Origin: Cinnamomum chago
Lineage: Eukaryota; Streptophyta; Magnoliopsida; Laurales; Lauraceae
Assembly (NCBI GenBank): GCA_038049695.1
Contig: CP142453.1
Coordinates: 17,674,001-17,738,000 of the forward strand
Reading direction: 5' to 3'
Length of the DNA stretch: 64,000 nt
The position numbers and the translations under genes were made by a program. The notes under the pieces are model-generated. The model had not been told where the DNA came from and ran no database searches. It saw only the letters and a list, made by a program, of their open reading frames with translations. Numbering within the stretch: the stretch's first letter is position 1; the number at the start of each line of letters is the position of its first letter. Positions 36,859 to 47,903 of the stretch are shown here, piece after piece.

Positions 36859-37204
36859 CATCCATCATGTACTCTTTTATATTGGGAGCTGTCATTATGT
36901 AAGGGGTTGGTTGATAATGGATAGGTTAGATGGTAGACTTTTTTTTTAGTCTTTATTTTTTGTACTTTGATTAATGGAAGCTCTTGTTGTATGAACCAAT
37001 TGTATTTTGGGTAAATGAACGAATCACTTCTTTTTGTATATGATTATATGAGAGCTTTTTTTGTGGCCAACTGTAAACATTATAGCCCAAGTTATGTACT
37101 CTTGTTTCCATGATGATTGTTGTAGCCCAAATGAAAATTCATGTATGTAGGAGATTGACGTGAATATCTCTTTTAAAAGGTAAGTTTCAAACCATATTTA
37201 AGCC

Positions 37205-38360
37205 GCACATTTTTGCAACACAGAATCTGTAAATATCATTGTACCTGTTGAGTACCCCTGTTTGGGGCTGTGGTCAACCACTTTCCCGTTGGAATTTTAG
37301 TCCGAAATTTGGGGCTTTCAGAGTCCATATTGCGAACTTAAATTCTGCTATTTTCCGGCACGATACAACCACGTTTGCCCGCTTTTCAAACTGCGCACTT
37401 TTGCAACACAGTTGTTGAAATCTGATCAGACCCTACTGAGTACCCCTGTTTGGGGCTGTGGTCAACCTACTTCCCGATGGAATTTTAGTCCGAAATTTGG
37501 GGCTTTCAAAGTCCATATTGCGAACTTAAATTCTGCTATTTTCCGGCACAATGCAATCACGTTTACCTGCTTTGCAAACCGCGCACTTTTGCAACACAGT
37601 TGCTGAAATCTGATCAGACCCTGCTGAGTACCCCTGTTTGGGGCTGTGGTCAACCTGCTTCCCGATGGAATTTTAGTCCGAAATTTGGGTCTTTCAAAGT
37701 CCATATTGCGAACTTAAATTCTGCTATTTTCCGGTACTATACAACCACGTTTGCCCGCTTTTCAAACCGCGCACTTTTGCAACACAGTTGCTGAAATCTG
37801 ATCAGACCCTGTTGAGTACCCCTGTTTGGGGCAGTGGTCAACCTGTTCCCGATGGAATTTTAGTCCGAAATTTGGGGCGTTCAAAGTCCATATTGCGAAC
37901 TTAAATTCTACTATTTTTCGGCACGATACAACCACGTTTGCTCGCTTTTCAAACCGCGCACTTTTGCAACACAGTTGCTGAAATCTGATCAGACCCTGCT
38001 GAGTACCCCTGTTTAGGGCTGTGGTCAACCTGCTTCCCGATGGAATTTTAGTCCGAAATTTGGGGCTTTCAAAGCCCATATTGCAAACTTAAATTCTGTT
38101 ATTTTCCGGCATGATACAACCACGTTTGCCAGCTTTTCAAACCGCGCACTTTTGCAACATAGTTGCTAAAATCTGATCAGCCCTGCTGAGTACCCCTGTT
38201 TGGGGCTGTGGTCAACCTGCTTCCCGATGGAGTTTTAGTCCGAAATTTGGGGCTTTCACAGTCCATATTGCGAACTTAAATTCTGTTATTTTCTGGCACG
38301 ATACAACCACGTTTGCCTGCTTTTCAAACCGTGCACTTTTGCAACACAGTTGCTGAAATT
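37205..38360. repeat. 188-bp tandem satellite inside the MULE (six units)
   Basis: AGTACCCCTGTTTGGGGCTG recurs at 37,251, 37,439, 37,627, 37,815, 38,002 and 38,189, giving periods of 188, 188, 188, 187 and 187. Units share blocks such as GTCCGAAATTTGGGGCTTTC and CGCGCACTTTTGCAACACAG. Open frames across the units are by-products of the period. No spacers are present. Confidence 0.95.
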
Positions 38361-39175
38361 TGTGATAAAAACCACTTAGTGTTTACATTTGGCTTGGCTT
38401 ACCCTCAATATTGGTAATAACCTCTTTATGGTGGATCCGATATAAATACAATGGAAAAGGGAAACAAATGAAACAAAAAAGTGCTAATCAGATACTAATA
38501 CGAAACGAGCCAATCAGATTCAGAATATGAAAATTGGAAGAAGCCCACAGAACAGTTTCATCAAATCTAGCATGTAATAGAAGTTACAAATTGAGCTTTA
38601 AATCCAACATAATTGTTTCACAATTACAAAATTGGTGGATCTGATATATCCAAAATGGCAACAAATCCAACATATCCAACAAATCCAACAAACTCCAACA
38701 AAACCCAACAAATACAAATCCAATTAACACCAACATAAACGGTCAACGTATCTGTGACAAAATCCAACAAATCCACATAAATCCAACAATGTATATAAAG
38801 TAACAACAACGTGAATGGAGACGGCACTCCAGTCGATCCAAGTGGATCTTGCACGAACACAACCTACAAAGTGTATGAGGCCATATGCAAGTGGATCTTC
38901 TTAATTGTTCAATTTAACTTCTACCGCCGAAACCTGCACATGCATAAAGTGTATGAGGCCATATGCAATAAAGTTACAAAAATATTAGTAAATTGGGGGT
39001 ATTCTTACTGTTAAATTCACATTCTCTTGTGTGATGATCTCATCTAATCCCACATGATTTGTTACAATATCTCCATGATCGACCACAGTCGTACCCTGCA
39101 CATACATAATTCAAATTCAATTAGATTGTGAATAATTTAATGATGTGTTTGTTTTTAAAAAATAAAATTGTTAGA
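38361..39175. other. MULE internal spacer between satellite and transposase
   Basis: It contains a CCAACAAATCCAACA-type low-complexity run at about 38,655-38,790. No gene was recognised. The 3' untranslated part of the transposase should lie next to 39,175. Confidence 0.5.
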
Positions 39176-39972
39176 CTAACCTTCTTTGTCATTTTTTTTG
39201 CTTGTTTTCCGACACTTCCTAACAATTGTCTCAATCTTATACTGTCTCATTTTTTCCGGCGGTCGGCCCTTCTGGTGGCATTTGATTGGATCACAGACGC
39301 GGTTATTGCTCTCTTGCCAAGAGAGAGTATCATCATGACATAAAGTTGGGGCTTTATGTACGCCTATAGACATAGGTCTATTGCATATTGTAACCTCATT
39401 ACAAAGTTCCAGCTCTGATTCCACTCCTAGCAACGAGGACAATACCATCTGACTCATTTCATCGGAATCCATGGCCTTATCGCTGACCCGATTGAAAATG
39501 GTCAACATTTTCTCGTAACGACGCCCTTCAGGCCTGCGTTCCCAATTGTCATACATGACCTTGATTTTTGTGTGTCTTCTTCTCACAGTCTTACTCCACC
39601 TTTCTAAAATGTATTTCCCCGGTATATGATAGACCTTCTTATTCAAATAAACAACGATTATATGCTTGCAGAGAATACCTCTAAACTCAAACAACCGGCA
39701 AGTACAATTAGCTTCTTTTGATATCTCATTAAAATGAACATGAAAAGTAAAAGGCCGGATATTGTTTTCTCCTACAATCACATCTTCCTCTACATCATAT
39801 TCTGAAAAGTCAACTCCTACCTTAACCGAGGAAATATTGCAACGGGTCTTACCGGCTATTTCATTATGAAATTCTTTAAATTTAGCAAGAGTATACGCTT
39901 CTTGAAATTGCCTCTCAAACTCATAAGGGGTCACACATGGAATATATACATTGAAACAACGGGCGTTTTCCT

Positions 39973-42184
39973 TGTAAAGTCCGGGGACCCGAACCCTAGA
40001 GGGGGGGTGAATAGGGTGAGCTCCAATTATGACCAATTTTAATCAAATTTAACTTCTTTAAAACAAACTAGTCACATGTGATGATTAATCATACAAGATG
40101 CGGAAGCTAACAAAATAATCACCACAAAGCAATCACCATCACACAAGTATTTATAGTGGTTCGGCCTCAATGCCTACATCCACTACCGGCTTGTGATCCA
40201 ACACCCCACCGGATTTCCACTATTTATGCTTTTCAATAGGCTAAGCAATAACCTTTACAATATGCTTTCCAAGGCTAAGCAATAACCTTTACATTGATGT
40301 TTTTCAAGGCTTAACACCAACCTATCCATTATGCTTTTATAGGCTAAGCAATAACCTCTTCAACCACAAGGTTGGTTATCTCACTAAGATAGTGTCTATA
40401 AACACTTGATGGAGATTCAATTAAACTCATTACAATGCCTCTTAATTAGGCGGATATGGAAGTGAAAATCTAATACACACTCACACTATGAATGCAAAGA
40501 TGAAAGTACATGAAGTGTGTGTGTGTGGTCCTCAATCATTTTGAAAATGAAAGCTCATAAATGTATGCCTAAGGCTTTTGAAAGTTTTAGCTCAAAAACA
40601 TTTATGATTGAGGAAGTAATGCAAGTCACATGTTAAAAGTAACAACTTATTAATGATGTCAAAGATACACAAGTTGTATGAAATGGATTAGCTCTAAACA
40701 TGTGATGCATAGGGATGTCAATCAAATCAACAATGAAGCTCAAAACATAAAAATAGATTTGATTGAAAAGAGGGGACAAATCATATGTAATTATAAATAC
40801 AACTTGAAAGAGATATACCTATCAAAGTAAGGCAAGTTGTGAAACTTTAAAACAATAATACACATATGATTTGTAAAGATGTTGAATCCAAAACATAAGA
40901 TACATTTGAAAGAGATTTTCTTATGATGGAAAAACAACAACCAAAGATTCAACCAAGTATATGAATCATGTTACATATTTCATTAACATGATCTACTTAG
41001 ATTTACCAAAGATAAAGTACTACTTGGATTGAATCAAATGGTGATGCATCCAAAACAATAGATCTATTCAAAGTATAAAACATGCTAAGGATACAACACA
41101 TCATAGTTTATCATGTTACTAAAGATTTACCTAAGATAAAACAAAACATGAAAACATATGATTTGTAAAGAAGTTGAGTCCAAAACATAAGATAGTTTTG
41201 AAAGTGATTTTCTTATGATGGAAAACAACAACCAAAGATTCAACCAAGTATAGGAATCATGTTACATATAATTTCAAAGGTTCTTTCATTAACATGATCT
41301 ACTTAGATTTACCAATTCAAGTACTACTTGGATTGAATCATATAGTGTTGTATCCAAAACAATAAATCAACTCAAAACATAAAACATGTTAAGGACACAA
41401 CACAAACATAGTTTAACATGCTAGAAATGATTTACCAAAAATAAAACAAAGCATGAAAACATATGATTAAGGAAAGTAAAGCCTACTTGGAGATTTAACT
41501 TCATTAATCCAAGCTTTAGCTTTCCTAATGCTCCCCTTCATCCCTTAGTTCTTTTCCCTTGAATATGCCTCAAAACCCCTCAAGGAGGGCCTTAAAATTC
41601 TCAACTTTTGGCAAAGGAAAGAACTCATATTTATAGCAAAAAGTGCCCAACGGCTAGTCCTCGGTCGACCTGCAAACAGGTCTCGGTCGACCGGGAACAC
41701 ACAGCGGTCAGAAAAATGACCGTTGGGGCGCCAGGGCAACTTTCTGCTTGCAGTGTTCCCGGTCGACCGGGACCTTGCGCCGGTCGACCGGCGACACTGC
41801 CAGGCCACCCCCCTTTTGACAAAAAAATCCAATTTTTGCACATTTGAAGGTATTTCTTTGGGAGGATTTTTGGGCCACTAAACCAAGCTAGAAAACATGT
41901 TTTAAATCATTCTAAGATGTTTAAAAACATGAAACACACAAAGCCTAAAAAGATTCAAAACTTTAAAACCAAAGGCTAGCTTGATTTCTAAAACTTTTTC
42001 CAAAAACAAATGCATCCAAGATTGAAAACAAAACATGCATAAATCAATGCTTTTTCAAGTCTAAAAACCATGCATGTATAAAACAAGATTTCAAGTTTAT
42101 CTAAACCAATGCATATGTGTGTGAATCAAATGATGGTAGAATGATAATGCATCCATCAAATTGCAATCTACAAAATTCCTAACA
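39973..42184. mobile_element. 2.2-kb solo LTR with perfect 5-bp target duplication
   Basis: The insert begins TGTAAAGTCCGGGGACC and ends CAAAATTCCTAACA (TG...CA). It is flanked on both sides by TTCCT (39,968-39,972 and 42,185-42,189), the 5-bp duplication left by an integrase. It splits the transposase between the DDE and SWIM domains. No gag or pol is present, so it is a solo LTR or a very large terminal-repeat remnant. It contains the wording GTGGTTCGGCCTCAATGCC near 40,158 and CTAGAGGGGGGGTGAATAGG near 39,999, a 300-bp internal duplication, and four GGTCGACC palindromes at 41,662-41,790. The lineage was not determined. Confidence 0.85.
40860..41470. repeat. 300-bp tandem duplication within the solo LTR
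   Basis: Two units, 40,866-41,160 and 41,161-41,466, each begin GATTTGTAAAGA.GTTGA and continue through TTCTTATGATGG, CAAAGATTCAACCAAGTAT and AACATGATCTACTTAG. They have diverged by substitutions and small indels. Confidence 0.85.
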
Positions 42185-43782
42185 TTCCTCAGCTTCTAGT
42201 TGCACATTCTTAGACAAAGCATTATCATACTGCTCAACAAACTGCTTCAATGTCGTCTTAGAATTGATGTAGCCATAAAAAAAAAAAGCATGCATGCTTT
42301 CACTACGCTGTGTTGTTGACATCCCTACCCAAAAAATATCTTTCACATATGCTGGCACCCATTGCGACCTCTCATCGTACAATCCAGCTAGCCATTCGTT
42401 GTCCTCTAGCCGATATGCACTAATAAACTTGGCCCAATTCTCTTCAAACTCCTCTTTTTTCATCGAATCATATACAACATTTAAAAGATGAAATTTAATT
42501 GATTCGTATTCTTTATACCCCCTCAATTTTTTAGGCACCTTTTTCAAGATATGCCACAAACACCACCGATGTCGTGCTTTAGGAAATACTATTCCTATTG
42601 CATTTTGCATGGCCTTATCCTGGTCAGTGATTATGGCATTAGGAGGAGACCCAGACATGCAATCAAGCCAGGACTGAAACAACCATACAAATGTATCTGT
42701 GTCTTCTCTTGATATCAATCCACAACCTAACAACACCGAATGTCCATGGTTATTCACACCCACAAAAGGAACGAAAGGCATATCATATTTATTAACCAAA
42801 TAAGTGGTGTCAAATGTGACCACATCACCAAACTCAGCGAATGCTGCTCTACTTCTCGCGTCAGCCCAAAAGATGTTCCTGACTCGATGCTCTATATTAA
42901 GATCCATGACATAAAAAAAAGGATCCATTGTCTTATTGCATTTTTTTGAAATAGCTTAGCATTGCCTCTGCATCCCCTTCCTTGAGTTCTAAGCGTTTGA
43001 GTTTATCCACGTAATTTCTTGCATCCTTTGCTAACCATATCAAATTCCCATGCCCCATGCCTCTACCACACATGAGCTAACAATCTTGTTTAATCTAATT
43101 CTCGCTTTGTCATTCAATTCAAGTTGCCTCTTCACGTGTGATGGGATGACCCGATTACTCTTGTGATATCGAGCTTTGTTCGGACTCATATCATGGTTAT
43201 GCTCCAGTACAAATGAGTTCAGAAGCCACTTCCCGTCGAATTGCAAAGAAAGATTTAGCGTTGCCTTGCAATTTGTTCTTGATTGTGGACGGGGTTTAAC
43301 TGGGTTGCTTACACCTGGGTTTGGCTTTCTACTCTTAGTACATCCAATTATAACAACCCTCTTTTTTCCATCCGATCCCTTTTTTGAGGTTCTTTGGGCG
43401 GCATCAAACCCGATCTGCATAGCATATCTTGCATAATATTCATGTACTTCTTCAAATGAACCAAATACCATTCCCCTCTGAGGTTCCATTACTACCTCTT
43501 CTAAGTGTTCGCCTTCCTCCAAGGGCTTCTCCATATCAACAATATTTAATTCCTGATAAACCGTCCCCATTTCAATTTCATTGTCGTCTCCATCAAACTC
43601 ACGTGATAAACCATTTTCTTCCATGCTTCTAAAAAACAAATAAAGCATGCAAGTGTTAAAAATAACTCGATAAAAGAAATGCAAGTGTCGAGAAAAATCA
43701 AGCATCATTTTGTAAATCTAAGCTAGAGCATTCATTTTTTATTCCAGAATATATTCTGGTTTGACAGCTATACCTCAAACCG

Positions 43783-44021
43783 GTAACAAAGTAAATCAAT
43801 TCCAGAATATATCAAACATCAAATTTGGAACCCAGGGACCTGCCATCATCCAATGTAATTATAGTTCCTTGGATTTCTAGATATAAAATTAATCAAGTGC
43901 TAGACGTGTACGAGCAATGAGGGAGATCGTTTTGGATACACAACACAAGACCCTTGGGCTGTCTTGTAAGGATCAATTGGACTAGATGGGCTGTATAATT
44001 CCACTGAATGAACTTGCACAG

Positions 44022-44076
<55 letters not shown>

Positions 44077-44497
44077 AACCAAACTGTGGCTCAACTCAGA
44101 AGTTTTTTTCCATTGGCTGCATTCACCTATGTAGAAGTTAGGCATCCAGAAATTAAAGCTGACATAGTTGTAGAAGTTTATAAAAAGGTGCAAGAAACAT
44201 GTGACATTAATGGACAATATGACTTCAACAAAATTACAACTAAAATCAATTGTCCAACATAAAGTCCAACAAAATGAAGATTCCAACCTAAAGTCCAACA
44301 AAAAATGGATCACAACCACTTCAAGAGTCCTACATCAACAAAAGAAGAAACATCACTTTAAGAGTTCTATGTCAGCAAAAGATGCAATCCAATATAATTT
44401 GCACGATTTAGAGAAAAAATATATAAAAAAAAAAACCCTCACCAGAAACAACACAGAAGATGCAATCCGAGCCAATGGAGTCAACATAAATCCCAAT
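43783..44497. repeat. MULE right inverted arm with (GA)n microsatellite
   Basis: It mirrors the left arm. The main length difference is a GA microsatellite of about 48 bases at 44,024-44,072, against about 14 bases in the left arm. Confidence 0.93.
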
Positions 44498-45000
44498 ATG
44501 AATCCCCAATGTCATTTGCACAATTTAGAAAAAAAAAAACCATCACCAGAGACAACACAGAGGATGCAATCTAATATCATTTCCACGATTTAGAGAAAAA
44601 AAACACAAAAAGACCTCACCAGAAACAACACAGAAGATGCAATCTTGGAGTTCGTTGTTATCCCACGAGGGAGGGAGGGAGTCGCCGAAGGCTGGTTTGC
44701 CTGGGCACTGTCGCAGACACAGAGCGAGAGAGACCGAGCTTTGCCTGGGCACTGTTGCAGACACAGAGCGAGAGAGAGAGAGAGAGAGAGCTGCGCGTTG
44801 TCGTCGGAGGTTGGTTCGCCTGGGCGTTGTCGCAGACACAGAACAAGAGAGAGAGAGAGAGCTGCGCGTTGTCGCCGGGCGCGAAAGAGATGAGATCCAA
44901 GGAGGCGACATGTCGGTTGTGGAGGAGCGTGGCTGAGGTCGATGATGGATGAACGGGTTTGCTGAGAGAGACAGAACCAACGCCCAATCTGTGTTTGTCG
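44498..45000. repeat. MULE subterminal repeats (right end)
   Basis: About three subrepeats (ACCAGAAACAACACAGAAGA at about 44,446, a variant at 44,546, and again at 44,618) are followed by units of GCCTGGGCACTGTCGCAGAC near 44,698 (variants at 44,742 and 44,817) with GA-rich tails. These have no counterpart at the left end of the element. Confidence 0.75.
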
Positions 45001-47640
45001 ATGATGGATCAACTGGTTTCCCCCCTTTTTTTCATTCTAGTGCCCAACCCACTTTGGTCAAAGAAGTGCACTGTGCACTTTAAATCACACATCAACACCA
45101 CGTCGGGTTCCATATCGGATCGGTCCCAATATCGGTCATGTGAGTATGTCCATATAGACTTATTAATATACTTACTTAGCATAGAATGCATGATTTACTG
45201 TTGTTGATTCTGAAATTTTCAATTCAATTGATGTTAGAATGCAAAGATTTATCTTGAGTTTGTTTTTCTTGAATTTTGGCCATTTGATGGATGAGATCTT
45301 TCATTTGGAAGATCAATGGCCCGTTTGATGATGGATGGGTGATAATTGAAGTGTTTTATTGTTCTTGATTGATTCTATGATGGATGAACGTAATTGGAAG
45401 TGGTTTTGATGAAAATTGGATGGATTAGTGGAAGTTTCAGAAATCTAGAATTTTGAATTCCCAGTGTACCCGATCGACACCATGAAGGTGATGTTAACCG
45501 GATGCACAGAGAACTTAGAAATTAACTGGGGCTCGATTTTACTCTCAGTCCAGTGTACCCGGTCGACCGGATACTCGGGAAACCTAGATTTTTAGCTAAG
45601 AACTGGGAACTCTCTCTGCCTAAGAGATTCAGACCCGGTCGACCGACCAGGCCAGGAGGTCGATCGGACACACTGAGAAATCTCAGGATCATGCCATTGC
45701 CTGCCAAGTGTATGTCTACAGTTCTCAGTGTGCGCGGTCGACCGACTTGGCCAGGAGGTCGACCAGACACATTGCACTGGATGTCGACCTGGGAGTCAAT
45801 ATCCTGGCTTCCCTGTGTACCCAGTCGACCGCCCCTTGTAGGATGTCGACCGGATATATTGTGAACAGTGGATTTCCAGTTTTGTAGCTTATGAGGTTTT
45901 GATCTGTTTGGGGCCCATTGACCATCCAAATAGATTTCCATTGACGTGCCAAGCATGAATCAATGGTGTGGCTCAACCTTGACTCATGGAGACCACCAAA
46001 GTAGGGTCTAAGGTATGGATTTGATGTTGATTCGATCCTTAAACATCGTCGAAGATACCCGTAACTTTTGGAACACCAAACACAGTATCATTGGCATTTG
46101 ATACTTCATTTAGGAATCAAATTAACTGATATGGGCCTGGATCTGAAAAGGGCACCATTACTTAGGATGGACCTTTGATATTTCCTGTTGATTCTCTTAT
46201 TTTTGGAGGTTTACTATAGTTAATACATTACTATCACTCTTATGTCATTTCTATTGTTAATTATTACCTATTAATTAAAGGGAAATTGGATTACCTAAAC
46301 CTAGGATTACCTAGTGGTAACCCGGTGATGTGATTGGGTGATTAATGACCGTGTCTGTATCTAGGCGGGCCCCCATATGGCCCAAGTTGGGTGTGTGATA
46401 CCTTAGGATGAAGAGGTTGATTATGATGGACTTGTGACTCATTTGTGAATGAGAATTGACTGGATTACTATGTATTGAACTTAGATATTATGCTTATATT
46501 GTTTTAGACTAAGGCCATGGTTTTGGTGGGCCTTAGTGTGAATCCAATGATGGACTTGGACTTGGACTGTATCTCATGGATTGGATTTGTACTTGGATCT
46601 CTTAGGGACTTGTTAGGACCTTGCTCGTGCAAGGCAAGCTTAGACAGACATAGACCTGTATTTGTACTCCTTGAGTCAGTATTAGCATTTACTCAGTTGT
46701 TATATGCTCAACCTTTGGACTGATCATCATTGGCAGGAGTTATATTGGTTACTGTTGAGAGCTACCATGATGAGCTATGGTTAGATGGACGGTGTGATAC
46801 TGGTTTCGGTCTATTAAGTGTGAGAGTGTTGAGATTGATGAGTGTTATTATTTGCAGGGCTTGTCATCCCTTGCACTGTTACTTTATTTTCCCGCCGCGA
46901 CTGTTTACAGTATGGGAGGGCCGCGGCATAATATCTCGCGATGTCCAACTTGTGTGAACGTGACACGTTGTATGGTTGGATTAAATACTTTACTTCTATC
47001 CTGATTCTAAATGATTATATCTTGCTAAACTGCTTAGTTTATGTACCTTTGTCACTCTCATGATAATGTTATCATCTCTACTCTTTTTATGCATACATCA
47101 TATATTACTTGTATATTGTGCCATGTCAGATCCTTGGATCTAACACATTATTGGTGCTTAGGTATTGACTCCAATCCTGAGGACGACGTGCTCATCGAGG
47201 CGCCCATAGCTGGAGACTAAGGATGTGAACTAGCTGACCATGAGGTCGAGTTGGATGATGGAGTGCCTACACATAGGATTAGATAGTACTATCTTTTTGG
47301 GATTTGAGCGTTTATGTTGTGAGCAGAGATGTAGACTGATATGTTAAGACTTGTTATTGTTATTACTTTGAGATTTAGGCTGAATTTTAGCCTTGCTTCA
47401 CTTGATTCATTTTATATGATGCCTTATGCTTCCGCTATTGTTACATTGCTTCCGGTATCTTTAATTGTGCTTCAGCAATTCAACCGTTAATAATTACATT
47501 GTTCAACAACTTTCAAATTGGACCTCACTACGGACTATGATCTTGGAAGTTCTCGGATTTTCTGAAAAGTAGCGCGCCAATTTTGGGTGCCTTGGCAGTA
47601 ACTTCGGCATTCAGAATTAGAAATTAGCTAGGGGGTTACA
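45001..47640. mobile_element. Tekay-like LTR region ending at the protease block
   Basis: It ends GCTAGGGGGTTACA at 47,640, immediately before the duplicated protease block. Wording near the end (CTTATGCTTCCGCTATTG) and the TTACA end suit a Tekay/Del-type LTR, as at 24,325-27,439, but from a different family. It has seven or more GTCGAC-centred motifs at 45,561-45,850. No gag or pol frames are seen. The left edge is uncertain; ATGGG at 47,641-47,645 also precedes a TGATAATTG at about 45,340, a possible but weak target duplication. Confidence 0.45.
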
Positions 47641-47903
47641 ATGGGTGTATATATTTTGCATACGGGTTGTGCCTAAGCTTGATTTTTAGACCAGTGGGCT
47701 TGATGTTCCTAAGTGTTAGGCTTGATAAATTAATGGGGCGGACTCAAAAAGTTAAAGAACCCACTAGCAATTCAAGAAGAGTTCATGCATAGGCAAAACA
47801 AGGTAAGAACTGAAAACAAGAGAGCCATATAAAGACATGAAACAAAGTAGTAAAGTAAATGCAGGTTATTCAATGTAGCTACTGAGAACATGCCTCTAAT
47901 AAC

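Larger units (their letters stand above)
39176..43624 (-). pseudogene. FAR1/FHY3-like MULE transposase, split by a solo LTR
   Basis: The start is MEENGLSREF at 43,624, just after a 3' splice site (TTTGTTTTTTAG) of an upstream intron. A FAR1 DNA-binding domain follows (FGSFEEVHEYYARYAMQIGF to the LEHNHDMSP box, 43,470-43,180). Next come a linker (LAKDARNYVDKLKRLELKEG), then the MULE DDE domain with VVTFDTTYL, ITDQDKAMQNAI and the RSESMHAFF region (42,928-42,190). Last is the SWIM zinc finger (CTCRLFEFRGILCKH near 39,690) and a Cys/Lys-rich end (39,972-39,176). Breaks: a frame change near 43,040, a shift and stop around an A-run near 42,950, and a solo LTR inserted after LEAEE at 42,184. Removing the insert and one target copy would rejoin LEAEE to ENARCFNVY. 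In plants, domesticated relatives (FHY3/FAR1) are transcription factors; this copy sits inside inverted arms and is a transposon gene. Confidence 0.92.
34979..45000 (-). mobile_element. FAR1-type Mutator-like element (MULE) with long inverted arms
   Basis: A 10-kb unit is bounded by inverted arms at 34,979-35,660 and 43,783-44,497. Inside are a FAR1/MULE transposase on the minus strand (43,624-39,176), a GRF zinc-finger gene on the plus strand (36,371), a 188-bp satellite (37,205-38,360) and a 2.2-kb solo LTR that split the transposase later. It cuts the Tat antisense ORF at 34,978. The right side extends about 500 bp beyond the arm with subterminal repeats; the left side lacks that part, so the left end is truncated. 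The right edge near 45,000 is approximate and no 9-bp target duplication can be tested. Confidence 0.85.

Noticed and set aside
37205-38360. CRISPR-like or regulatory array
   Set aside because: Units of 188 bp abut without spacers; it is a satellite in a plant nuclear transposon.
41545-41847. Open frames near 41.6-41.8 kb on both strands (up to 98 residues)
   Set aside because: They lie wholly in the solo LTR and reflect the GGTCGACC palindromes.
39973-42184. Long intron of the transposase
   Set aside because: Perfect TTCCT duplication and TG...CA ends show an LTR insertion; the flanks lack GT-AG borders.
43040-43624. Domesticated FHY3/FAR1 transcription factor gene
   Set aside because: It sits inside MULE inverted arms and is broken by frame changes and an LTR, so it is a transposon gene.
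44543-45012. Arg/Ser-rich open frames on both strands
   Set aside because: They follow GA-rich MULE subterminal repeats and have no homology-like features.
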